NCBI GenBank assembly: GCA_958431945.1 | Contig: CAUASQ010000100.1 | Location: 1 to 5,960 of the forward strand | Source: an uncultured Collinsella sp. | GTDB taxonomy: Bacteria > Actinomycetota > Coriobacteriia > Coriobacteriales > Coriobacteriaceae | DNA: 5,960 bases | Direction of reading: 5' to 3' | Part shown: one piece after another, positions 1-5,960 of the stretch | How positions within the stretch are numbered: the first letter of the stretch is position 1 | Layout: each line of letters opens with the position of its first letter | Position numbers and translations under genes: made by a program | Notes under the pieces: generated by a model | What the model was told of the DNA's origin: nothing | What the model saw: only the letters and a program-made list of their open reading frames with translations | Database searches by the model: none

Positions 1-53
1 CCGGGAGGACGTTACATTTAGAAAGATGGGCCGACCGCCGTCAGCGATGGGAG

Positions 54-605
54 CTACTCCCCCAACACGGCCTTTTTGGCGGCTGCAGCCATGTTGTCCA
101 GATCTTCCTTGGTGGGATGGTCCTTCGCGGCAATCCAGTTGTCGAGCAGCATCTTAAATCGGGCGTTGTCGGGATCTTGCTCGAGCATGGCCTCGTAGCG
201 CTGTTTGACCGCAGGGCCCATCTTACCCTGACACATCGCCCAGCCCGCAAGCTCGGCATCCACGGCCAGATTGGAAGTTACGCGGTCGATAATCTGCTGG
301 TAATAGCTCTGGTCGGCCCCAAAGCCGCAGGTGCCAAACAGGAACACGCGCTTGCCGTGCAAGGCAGAGAGCAACGCCGTGACCGAAGGCGTGCACGCGC
401 CCTTGTCGCACCAAAAACCGACGAGCACCATGTCGGCCGCGCAGGCCCCCTGCGCCTCGAGCGCAACCTGATCTGCATCCGCATCGTCGCTCAACGCCGC
501 GGCATGGACAAACTCAACGCCCGCAGCCTGCAGAGCGCGCTTGATCGCACCCGAAACCATTCTGGTATTACCGCTCTTGCTGTTAACCACCAAAGAGCAC
601 GTCAT
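54..605 (-). CDS. Flavodoxin-family protein, BilS-like
   Basis: Predicted small cytoplasmic FMN-binding electron carrier of 183 residues. The N-terminus has a beta strand followed by SKSGNT (residues 9-14), the phosphate-binding loop typical of flavodoxins. GFWCDKG (63-69) and GTCGFGADQSYY (91-102) fit the two loops that flank the flavin ring. CQGKM (125-129) and the acidic C-terminal cap with HPTKEDL (163-169) resemble what I remember of the flavodoxin family NCBI calls BilS, named for its link to bilirubin reductase operons. No bilirubin reductase gene is visible here, so the redox partner is unknown. There are six cysteines (3, 55, 66, 71, 93, 125), several near the predicted flavin loops. 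Start choice: ATG at 605 lies 10 bases after a GAGG. An in-frame GTG at 611 would lie only 4 bases after it and would give 185 residues. The flavodoxin fold is fairly sure; the BilS assignment and physiological role are inference. Confidence 0.85.
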   Translation of the reverse strand: MTCSLVVNSKSGNTRMVSGAIKRALQAAGVEFVHAAALSDDADADQVALEAQGACAADMVLVGFWCDKGACTPSVTALLSALHGKRVFLFGTCGFGADQSYYQQIIDRVTSNLAVDAELAGWAMCQGKMGPAVKQRYEAMLEQDPDNARFKMLLDNWIAAKDHPTKEDLDNMAAAAKKAVLGE

Positions 606-664
606 AGTCACGTTGCCTCGTTTCCCCCAAAACTAAAGCCACTAATGCAATTTATTAGATGAAT

Positions 665-692
665 ATCTTAGTACTAACGTGACAGATGTAAA
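665..692 (-). promoter_or_regulatory. Putative promoter of the flavodoxin gene
   Basis: Reading leftward, TTTACA (692-687, 5 of 6 matches to the -35 consensus) is followed after 16 bases by TAAGAT (670-665, 4 of 6 matches to the -10 consensus). Transcription would begin near 658 and give a leader of about 50 bases before the ATG. The surrounding stretch is AT-rich compared with the coding DNA. It suggests that the flavodoxin gene can be transcribed independently of the ABC operon upstream. Found by eye only. Confidence 0.4.
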
Positions 693-704
693 CCACCGTC
701 TGTC
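681..704. promoter_or_regulatory. Imperfect inverted repeat over the -35 box, possible operator
   Basis: GACAGATG (681-688) and CGTCTGTC (697-704) form an 8-base inverted repeat with one non-identical pair around an 8-base spacer. The putative -35 box (687-692) of the flavodoxin gene lies between and partly within the arms, which suits a repressor or activator site. As RNA it could form a hairpin, but no run of T follows on either strand, so I do not favour a terminator. No regulator gene lies beside it. Confidence 0.35.
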
Positions 705-732
705 GATTGATTAATTTGCCCCACGGGCTTGC

Positions 733-2592
733 TCACTGGGCGAATTGGCTGCGGTAGAGTTCGGCGTAGAAGCCACCTGCCGCTAGCAGCTCGTCGTGCG
801 TGCCGCGCTCGATAATCTCGCCGTCGCGCATCACCAGAATGCAGTCGGCGTTGCGGATGGTGCTCAGGCGGTGCGCCACGACAAAGCTTGTGCGACCTGC
901 CATGAGCTCGTCGAATGCCGCCTGCACCTGCAGCTCGGTACGCGTATCGATGCTCGACGTTGCCTCGTCCAGCAGCAAAATCGCCGGGTCGGTGAGCATG
1001 ACGCGCGCGATGCACAGCAGCTGTTTTTGACCCTGGCTAAACGTGCCGCCGTCCTCGCCAATCACCGTGTCGTAGCCTTTCGGCAGCTGCACGATAAACT
1101 TGTGCGCATGCGCGCGTTTGGCCGCCTCGATAACCTGTTCGCGTGTGGCATCGGGACAACCGTAAGCGATGTTTTCCGCCACCGTGCCCTCAAACAGCCA
1201 AGTGTCCTGCAGTACCATGCCAAAGGCACGGCGCAGGCTTGCGCGCGTGTAGTCACGCGAGGAACGGCCATCGACCGCGATGCGACCGGCATCGATATCG
1301 TAAAAACGCAGCAGCAAATTGATGAGCGTTGTCTTGCCACAGCCCGTGGGGCCGACGAGGGCAAAGCGCGTGCCGGGCTTGGCATCGATGCAGATATCCT
1401 GCAGCAGTTTGCGGTCGGGCACGTAGCTAAAGTCCACATGCTCAAAGGCAACCTCGCCCTTCGGGGCGGCGAGCTCAATGGCATCCACAGCGTCGGGCTC
1501 CTGCTCGCGCGCATCGAGCAGCGCAAACATGCGGCGCGCCGAGGCGTACGCGGTCTGGATCTGCGTGATGACGTTGGTGACCTCGTTGAACGGCTTGGTG
1601 TACTGGTTGGCATAGGACAGGAAAATCTGCACGCCGCCCACCGTAAGCGCCGCCGGCACACCCGTGATCACGCCCACGCAGCCGATCACGGCGACCACGG
1701 CGAAGATGATGTTGTTGATAAAACGCGTGCCGGGGTTGGAGAGCGAACCCATAAACTGCGCGCGCTCACCTGCCGTATAGAGCTCGGCGTTGAGGGCGTC
1801 GAAGCGCGCTTGGGCGTTCGGGCCGTAGGCAAACGCATCCACCAGCTTTTGCTCGCCCACATACTCCTCGATATGACCGCCCAGTTGACCCTGAATACGC
1901 TGCTGTGCCGTAAAGCTCTTGTTGGAAAGCTTGGCGATGGCGCCGGCTGCAAAAATGGAAAGCGGCGTGACGAGCACCACCACAAGCGTCATGGTCAGGT
2001 TGATGGAAAGCATAAACGCGAGCGTGCCCACGATGGTGATGACGCCGGTAAAGAGCTGGGTAAAGCCCTGCAGCAGACCATCGCCCACCTGGTCGACGTC
2101 GTTGACTACGCGGCTCATAAGGTCACCGTGGGCATGGCTGTCGATAAAGCTGAGCGGCATACGGCTGAGCTTGTCGCTCGCCTCCACGCGCATGTCGCGC
2201 ACCGTTTCGTAGGACAGGCGGTTGACGCAGTAGCCCTGCAGCCATTGAAAGGCCGCAGCACCCATCACGACAATCGCGAGTTTGGTAACGAGCGGCAGCA
2301 GCGCATCGAAGTCCACCTGCCCGGTGGCGACGATCAGGTCGATGCCCTCACCAATGAGGATGGGCGTGTAGAGCTGCAGAATCACCGAGATGGCGGCGCT
2401 CACAAACGACGCCGTAAACGAAATACGGTGCGGGCGAACATAGCCCAGCAGGCGGCGCGTCACCGCGCCCACGGGATAGCGCTCGGGATCACCGGGTTGG
2501 CGCGGGCCGTCGCCCAGGTCGTTGAGCTTGTCGTTACCGGACACATTGGCCGTCATCGTGGCGACCGAACCGGAAGAAGTATACGGATTCAT
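733..2592 (-). CDS. ABC exporter half-transporter, subunit with the catalytic ATPase site
   Basis: This 619-residue half-transporter has the order TMD then NBD of type I ABC exporters. A polar tail of about 50 residues precedes six predicted membrane helices (about 58-80, 101-120, 178-197, 201-220, 291-310, 312-330). The nucleotide-binding domain runs from about 380. It shows an A-loop aromatic (Tyr390), Walker A GPTGCGKTT (414-422), Q-loop Gln462, signature FSQGQ (518-522), Walker B ending in Asp542 with catalytic Glu543, D-loop SSID (546-549) and switch His574. Walker A, Walker B and the switch are intact, but the signature is SQGQ rather than SGGQ. This is the pattern of the catalytic partner in heterodimeric exporters such as TM287/288, BmrCD and LmrCD. 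The other half is the gene directly upstream. It should sit in the cytoplasmic membrane and expel a drug, lipid or peptide; the substrate cannot be read from sequence. The ATG start abuts the preceding stop codon and has a strong ribosome-binding site. Confidence 0.95.
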   Translation of the reverse strand: MNPYTSSGSVATMTANVSGNDKLNDLGDGPRQPGDPERYPVGAVTRRLLGYVRPHRISFTASFVSAAISVILQLYTPILIGEGIDLIVATGQVDFDALLPLVTKLAIVVMGAAAFQWLQGYCVNRLSYETVRDMRVEASDKLSRMPLSFIDSHAHGDLMSRVVNDVDQVGDGLLQGFTQLFTGVITIVGTLAFMLSINLTMTLVVVLVTPLSIFAAGAIAKLSNKSFTAQQRIQGQLGGHIEEYVGEQKLVDAFAYGPNAQARFDALNAELYTAGERAQFMGSLSNPGTRFINNIIFAVVAVIGCVGVITGVPAALTVGGVQIFLSYANQYTKPFNEVTNVITQIQTAYASARRMFALLDAREQEPDAVDAIELAAPKGEVAFEHVDFSYVPDRKLLQDICIDAKPGTRFALVGPTGCGKTTLINLLLRFYDIDAGRIAVDGRSSRDYTRASLRRAFGMVLQDTWLFEGTVAENIAYGCPDATREQVIEAAKRAHAHKFIVQLPKGYDTVIGEDGGTFSQGQKQLLCIARVMLTDPAILLLDEATSSIDTRTELQVQAAFDELMAGRTSFVVAHRLSTIRNADCILVMRDGEIIERGTHDELLAAGGFYAELYRSQFAQ

Positions 2593-4437
2593 CTAGCAGC
2601 CCTCCTTTGCGCAGACGGATGCGGGGACGGTTGGGGCAGACGCGGGCGCCGCACTCCCCTGCTGGCCCTCGAGCTCCTCGCGGCGAAGCTGCGACTGGCA
2701 GATCTCTCGGTAGAGCTGGCAGCTTGCATACAGCTCGTCATGCGTGCCCAGGCCCGCAACCGAGCCGTGGTCGAGTACGCAGATCATGTCGGCATCGCGC
2801 ACGGTCGAGACGCGCTGGCTCACGATGACGGTCGTGAGCGGCAGCCCGCCCTCGGCGGCACCGCGCACGCTGCGCTCGCGAATGGCATGGCGAAGCGCCG
2901 CGTCGGTCTTAAAGTCGAGCGCCGAGGCAGAATCGTCCATGATCAATATCCGAGGCGAACCCACCAAGGCGCGCGCGATGGTCAGGCGCTGGCGCTGGCC
3001 ACCGCTAAAGTTCTTGCCGCCCGCCTCGACCGGGGCATCGAGCCCCTGCGGTTTGTTGCGCACGAACTCGCTCGCCTGCGCCATGTCGAGCGCCGCCCAG
3101 AGCTCCTCGTCGGTTGCCGACTCGTCACGCCAGGTCAGGTTGCTGCGGATCGTGCCGCTCACCAGCGACGCGCGCTGCGGTACGGTCGCGACCACGTGGC
3201 GCAGCTGGTCGAGCGGCCAGGTGCGCACGTCGGCACCCATCACGCTCACGCTGCCAGTGCTCGCATCGTAGAGGCGCGGAATAAGCGAAACGAGCGTGGA
3301 CTTGCCGCTACCCGTGCCGCCGATAATACCGAGCGTCTTGCCCAGCGGGAGCTCCAGCGTCACATCGTTGACAGCATTGGCCGCGCCGGCGCCAAACGAG
3401 AAGCTCGCATGGTCAAAGCTCAGCGCAGGAACGGGAGCGACATTGCCCGGCTCGGGCAGTGCGACCGTCTCGTTGTCCTCGTCGGTGATGCTCGGCATGC
3501 AATTGAGCACCTCGTTGATGCGCGACGCGCTGGCGCTCGCCTTGGTAAAGACCACAACCAGGTTGGCGACGTACACGATGGAGGTGAGCGTCTGCGTCAT
3601 GTAGTTCACAAACGCCATGACCTGGCCCTGCGTGAGCTCGCCCACGTTGACCTGGATACCGCCCACCCACAGGATGGCGCACACGCCCAGGTTCATCACA
3701 AGAAACGTGACGGGGTTGAGAATCGACGAGAGCTTGCCCACCGCGATGGCAGTATTGGCCTGGTCGTCGGCTGCCTGGGCAAAGCGCTCGCGCTCATGGT
3801 CCTCGCGCACGAAGGCGCGAACCACGCGGGCGCCCGAAAGGCCCTCGCGGCAGATAAGCGCGATGCGATCAAGCTTTGCCTGCAGCTGCTTGTAGTACGG
3901 GATACAGCGCGCCATGACAACCCAGAACACCAGGCCAATGGCGGGCGTGCAAATCAAAAAGATGATGCCGAGCTTAAGGTCGATGGCAAGGGCCGCGACC
4001 ATGGAGCCCGCCGCCAGGAAGGGCCAGCGGATGAGCATGCGCACGCCCAGCGCCACGGCGAGCTGCACCTGGTTGACGTCGTTGGTAATGCGCGTGATGA
4101 GCGACGGCGTGCCAAAACGGTCGAGTTCGGCATAGCTCAGCTTGTTGATGTGCTGGTAGAGCGCGCCGCGAATGTCGGTGCCCATGCCCTGCGAGGTGAG
4201 CGCCGCCATCTTTTGGCAGACGAGCGTAAACGAGATGCCGATCACAGCCATGGCGCCAAGTACCATACCGTAGTGGACGACGGCGTTCACGTCGTGTGCG
4301 CCGATACCCTTATCAATCATCTGGGCAATCACCAGCGGCGTCAGCAGGTCAAAGATCACTTCGATCAGCTTGCACGCAGGACCAATCACCATATAGCGGC
4401 GAAACTTACCGCCAAAACGCCTGAGCAGCTCAATCAT
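2593..4437 (-). CDS. ABC exporter half-transporter, subunit with a degenerate ATPase site
   Basis: First gene of the exporter operon, 614 residues from the chosen ATG. Six predicted membrane helices lie at about 17-39, 55-77, 135-152, 156-176, 242-262 and 277-297. The nucleotide-binding domain follows with Walker A GGTGSGKST (373-381), Q-loop Gln421, canonical signature FSGGQ (477-481) and Walker B ending in Asp501-Asp502. The usual catalytic Glu is Asp502 and the switch His is Gln541 (in VSQRVST). These two changes mark the non-hydrolysing site of asymmetric heterodimeric exporters. Its intact SGGQ would complete the active site on the partner. The C-terminus is an Ala/Ser/Pro-rich tail (about 594-608) ending with Cys609 and Cys614. 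Start choice: GTG at 4494 would add 19 residues, but that stretch uses CTA, TCA and CTA codons absent from nearly all the rest of the operon. ATG at 4437 has a GGGAG 9 bases upstream and fits the usual family N-terminus. Confidence 0.93.
   Translation of the reverse strand: MIELLRRFGGKFRRYMVIGPACKLIEVIFDLLTPLVIAQMIDKGIGAHDVNAVVHYGMVLGAMAVIGISFTLVCQKMAALTSQGMGTDIRGALYQHINKLSYAELDRFGTPSLITRITNDVNQVQLAVALGVRMLIRWPFLAAGSMVAALAIDLKLGIIFLICTPAIGLVFWVVMARCIPYYKQLQAKLDRIALICREGLSGARVVRAFVREDHERERFAQAADDQANTAIAVGKLSSILNPVTFLVMNLGVCAILWVGGIQVNVGELTQGQVMAFVNYMTQTLTSIVYVANLVVVFTKASASASRINEVLNCMPSITDEDNETVALPEPGNVAPVPALSFDHASFSFGAGAANAVNDVTLELPLGKTLGIIGGTGSGKSTLVSLIPRLYDASTGSVSVMGADVRTWPLDQLRHVVATVPQRASLVSGTIRSNLTWRDESATDEELWAALDMAQASEFVRNKPQGLDAPVEAGGKNFSGGQRQRLTIARALVGSPRILIMDDSASALDFKTDAALRHAIRERSVRGAAEGGLPLTTVIVSQRVSTVRDADMICVLDHGSVAGLGTHDELYASCQLYREICQSQLRREELEGQQGSAAPASAPTVPASVCAKEGC
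2600..2608 (-). promoter_or_regulatory. Ribosome-binding site inside the upstream coding sequence
   Basis: AAAGGAGGG, read leftward, is a near-perfect Shine-Dalgarno sequence. Its GGAGG lies 8 bases before the ATG at 2592. It is made by the final Lys-Glu-Gly codons of the upstream ABC subunit. The TAG stop (2595-2593) touches the ATG, so ribosomes finishing the first subunit are well placed to restart on the second. This suits equal production of a heterodimer. Confidence 0.85.
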
Positions 4438-4446
4438 GTATAGGCG

Positions 4447-4451
4447 CTCCC
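4447..4451 (-). promoter_or_regulatory. Ribosome-binding site deciding the start of the first ABC gene
   Basis: GGGAG, read leftward, ends 9 bases before the ATG at 4437. No comparable motif at good spacing precedes the in-frame GTG at 4494. This supports the shorter protein. Confidence 0.55.
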
Positions 4452-4481
4452 TATCATCATCCACATTCAATTCGAACCATG

Positions 4482-4511
4482 ATAGTACCGCCACCCCAAA
4501 AGAAGCGTAAA
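4482..4511 (-). promoter_or_regulatory. Weak promoter candidate for the ABC operon
   Basis: Leftward TTTACG (4511-4506, 4 of 6 matches) and TACTAT (4487-4482, 4 of 6) are separated by 18 bases. Transcription would start near 4475, leaving a leader of under 40 bases. Both boxes are modest matches. I list it because the operon must start in this divergent gap and nothing better is visible. Confidence 0.3.
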
Positions 4512-4592
4512 CAACTCGTCATTTCTAATGGGATTCGGTTTCCAAAGAAGCGGAAAGGCACGCATGCCCGATCAGCGGCGCGCCAACCGCTT

Positions 4593-4600
4593 GGTATACT
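4593..4600 (+). promoter_or_regulatory. Extended -10 promoter of the surface-protein gene
   Basis: TATACT (4595-4600, 5 of 6 matches to -10) is preceded by a TG one base upstream (4592-4593), the extended -10 pattern that can replace a good -35. No convincing -35 is seen about 17 bases upstream. Transcription would start near 4607, about 44 bases before the ATG at 4651. Confidence 0.45.
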
Positions 4601-4650
4601 TACAGTAGTGCTACCAGCTGAGTCGCCAACCCTTGAAATGAGGTACCGAG

Positions 4651-5718
4651 ATGAACGACATTCTCGCAAGAAGAGCAAGACGAGCAACTATGGGCATCGC
4701 CCTTTCCGCGGCACTTGTCGCGGGAATCGCCCCCGTAACGGCGATCGCGGCAGAAACCAGTTCCCCCACCGGTGCGGCCGTTTCGCAGACGAGCGCCGCC
4801 AACGGCAATTCGGGCGCCCCGCAGACAGAAGACGCGGCCGCCGCAAAAGAAAAAGCGTATGCAGCCATGCAGGAAGCGCTCAAAAACCTCGAGGCCGCAA
4901 AAGACGCCGCAAGTCCCGAGAAAATTGCGAGATTCAATGATGACATTGCCCGTTTTCAAGAGCTCCGCGACAAGATGGCGGCGCAAGCCGTCGAAGAGAG
5001 GGAACTCCTTCCCACCATGCAAGCGGACATCGATGCAGCCCAAGCCAAATACGACGGGGCCATCAACCGGGTAAGCGAGCTCCAAGCAGAATTAGACAAG
5101 AAACTTGAGGTGCTTAAGGCACTCGAAGCGCTCGGCGACGAGGAGCTTGTCGAAACTGTTAAACAGCAAATAAAGCAGTTGCGCCAAGAGATCGTAACGG
5201 CAAAAGCGCGAGTTGACTTTTGCGAAATGGAGCTCCGCGAGGTCAAGGGCCGCCTCGAAAGGCAGGAAAGACAAGTTAATGACTGTGAACGTGCTGCAGA
5301 GAAGTATAAAGCCCATACCGACCAGTTCATAGCCTGGCGAGATGCGCTCCTCGACAATTTGAAAAAAGCGCAAACGGCCTATGACGACGCCTGCAAGGCA
5401 TACGAAGAGGCGAAAGCCGCGGCAGACAAGGCCACCTCGCCCGAGATAACGCAACCGACCGAGACGACGCCTCCCTCCAACTCGGCGCAACCGGCCGAGG
5501 CGACACAGCCCACCGGCTCGTCCGCGACCGGCAAAAATACCCCGCCAAGCTCCACCAAGCAGGCGAACTCGAGCAACGGCAAGCAAGCAGATACGACCGC
5601 CGGCAAGCTCGCGAACACGGGCGACGCAGCGCCGAGCGCAAACGCACTCGCAGCAATCGCCGCCGCAGGCCTCGGAATAACCGCCACTGCCACACGCCGC
5701 ATCAAGAACTCAAAATAG
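4651..5718 (+). CDS. Secreted coiled-coil surface protein with LANTGD sortase signal
   Basis: I do not recognise a named family for this 355-residue protein, but its architecture is clear. Residues 1-34 form a signal peptide: an arginine-rich start (ARRARR), a hydrophobic core (about 15-30) and an AIAA cleavage region (31-34). A short Ser/Thr/Ala-rich stretch leads into a long charged helical segment (about 64-260) rich in Ala, Glu, Lys, Arg and Gln, which should form coiled coils. It contains three cysteines (191, 212, 248). A Pro/Thr/Ser-rich spacer (about 262-316) fits a wall-crossing stalk. The end is a cell-wall sorting signal: LANTGD (320-325), a hydrophobic Ala-rich helix (about 329-347) and the basic tail RRIKNSK. 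LAXTG is the motif known for class E sortases of actinobacteria, so covalent wall attachment is likely. Start: TGAGG (4639-4643) sits 7 bases before the ATG. It is a single gene with its own promoter and terminator. Ligand or structural role is unknown. Confidence 0.9.
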   Translation: MNDILARRARRATMGIALSAALVAGIAPVTAIAAETSSPTGAAVSQTSAANGNSGAPQTEDAAAAKEKAYAAMQEALKNLEAAKDAASPEKIARFNDDIARFQELRDKMAAQAVEERELLPTMQADIDAAQAKYDGAINRVSELQAELDKKLEVLKALEALGDEELVETVKQQIKQLRQEIVTAKARVDFCEMELREVKGRLERQERQVNDCERAAEKYKAHTDQFIAWRDALLDNLKKAQTAYDDACKAYEEAKAAADKATSPEITQPTETTPPSNSAQPAEATQPTGSSATGKNTPPSSTKQANSSNGKQADTTAGKLANTGDAAPSANALAAIAAAGLGITATATRRIKNSK

Positions 5719-5761
5719 CTGCCAGCGGTTATTGTCTTCGCCAATCCACAAGCCCAGAGAC

Positions 5762-5803
5762 AAAAAGAGGTCCGTTTCCCCACCTAGGGAAACGGACCTC
5801 TTT
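5762..5803. terminator. Bidirectional intrinsic terminator
   Basis: A perfect 17-base inverted repeat (5764-5780 and 5787-5803) surrounds a 6-base loop. Read rightward, the stem ends in TTT and closes the surface-protein transcript 45 bases after its stop. Read leftward, the stem is followed by a run of five T (5766-5762), the stronger terminator form, which suits the leftward gene entering from the right edge. It sits between two convergent genes. Confidence 0.85.
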
Positions 5804-5843
5804 AACTGCAAAAATTCAAACAACAGCACCGCCGCCTCTTAAA

Positions 5844-5960
5844 CTACGTAGCCATCAATGCCCAGACAACGCCAGCGAGCAGCAAAAGGCACGGGATTAA
5901 ATTATTCAGATAAATGTGACCCTTCAGGCGGTTTTGGTCGGCTACCCGCGAGTGCCGGCA
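5844..5960 (-). CDS. C-terminal fragment of a probable membrane protein, cut by the window edge
   Basis: A leftward frame is open from the right edge to a TAG stop at 5846-5844, giving 38 residues. A polar, basic stretch (ADQNRLKGHIYLNN, 7-20) precedes a strongly hydrophobic segment (about 21-37, with LIPCLLLLAGVVWAL) that looks like a final membrane helix ending two or three residues before the stop. The leftward-type terminator 41 bases further on supports a real gene ending here. The start and most of the protein lie outside the window, so I cannot name a family. One other leftward frame is open for about 18 codons but gives no recognisable structure. Confidence 0.6.
   Translation of the reverse strand, partial: CRHSRVADQNRLKGHIYLNNLIPCLLLLAGVVWALMAT

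Noticed and set aside
1..21. A rightward frame ending in TAG at 19-21, possibly the end of a gene entering from the left.
   Set aside because: Only six codons are visible and they carry no recognisable signal.
49..61. GGGAG-CTA-CTCCC perfect inverted repeat centred on the flavodoxin stop codon.
   Set aside because: Five-base arms with a 3-base loop and no T run make a poor terminator. It is short enough to be chance.
117..662. A 181-codon open frame on the + strand opposite the flavodoxin gene.
   Set aside because: It is also in codon register with a recognisable gene, has no domain I can see, and arises from the same codon bias.
718..728. GCCC-CAC-GGGC hairpin just after the second ABC gene, considered as its terminator.
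   Set aside because: The stem is only 4 bases and the following leftward sequence AAATTAATC is not a T run. Termination of the ABC operon here remains unproven.
796..4443. A 1,215-codon open frame on the + strand, opposite both ABC genes.
   Set aside because: It is in exact codon register with the two recognisable ABC genes and is rich in His, Arg and Ala as expected for reverse-complement codons. It reflects missing TTA, CTA and TCA codons rather than a gene.
4438..4494. A 19-residue N-terminal extension of the first ABC gene from GTG at 4494.
   Set aside because: It contains CTA, TCA and CTA codons otherwise avoided in the operon, overlaps the likely -10 box, lacks a well-placed ribosome-binding site and is absent from the usual family N-terminus.
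4577..4584. GGCGCGCC palindrome in the divergent intergenic region, considered as an operator.
   Set aside because: An 8-base palindrome made only of G and C is easily expected by chance in GC-rich DNA, and the symmetry does not extend to the flanks.
4638..4940. A rightward frame from ATG at 4638 overlapping the surface-protein gene.
   Set aside because: Its ATG lies inside the ribosome-binding region of the real gene, it has no site of its own, and the translated product is Arg-rich without structure. The signal peptide and sorting signal are in the other frame.

Overview
The window is a compact, GC-rich bacterial segment with mostly leftward genes. It looks like chromosomal DNA of a Gram-positive actinobacterial-type organism. 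A gut Coriobacteriia member such as Collinsella is my best guess. That guess rests on the GC-rich codon choice, a surface protein ending in a LANTGD sorting signal, and a flavodoxin resembling the BilS-type proteins of gut anaerobes. It is not a database match. I see no tRNA, rRNA, insertion sequence, CRISPR array or phage gene.

Layout, left to right. Positions 1-53 hold nothing I can assign. A leftward flavodoxin-family gene (54-605) follows. The 127-base gap to the next gene (606-732) carries a plausible leftward promoter, with an imperfect inverted repeat spanning its -35 box. Next is a leftward two-gene operon (733-4437) encoding both halves of a heterodimeric type I ABC exporter. The upstream gene (2593-4437) carries a degenerate ATPase site. 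The downstream gene (733-2592) carries the catalytically complete site. The first gene's TAG stop directly abuts the second gene's ATG in the same frame, and the ribosome-binding site of the second gene lies inside the last codons of the first.

A 213-base divergent intergenic region (4438-4650) carries a weak leftward promoter candidate for the ABC operon. It also carries a better rightward extended -10 promoter for a 355-residue secreted coiled-coil protein (4651-5718) that is probably attached to the cell wall by a sortase. A perfect 17-bp hairpin (5764-5803) ends this gene. It probably also ends a leftward gene entering from the right edge, of which only the last 38 codons (5844-5960) are present. 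They end in a hydrophobic helix.

The genes do not form an obvious pathway. The ABC pair is a self-contained exporter of unknown substrate. The flavodoxin and the surface protein have their own expression signals and are probably neighbours rather than partners. I found no convincing new multi-gene system. The points most worth a second look are the stop-codon-only junction between the ABC halves, the codon avoidance across the operon, the possible operator before the flavodoxin gene and the uncharacterised LANTG-anchored coiled-coil protein.
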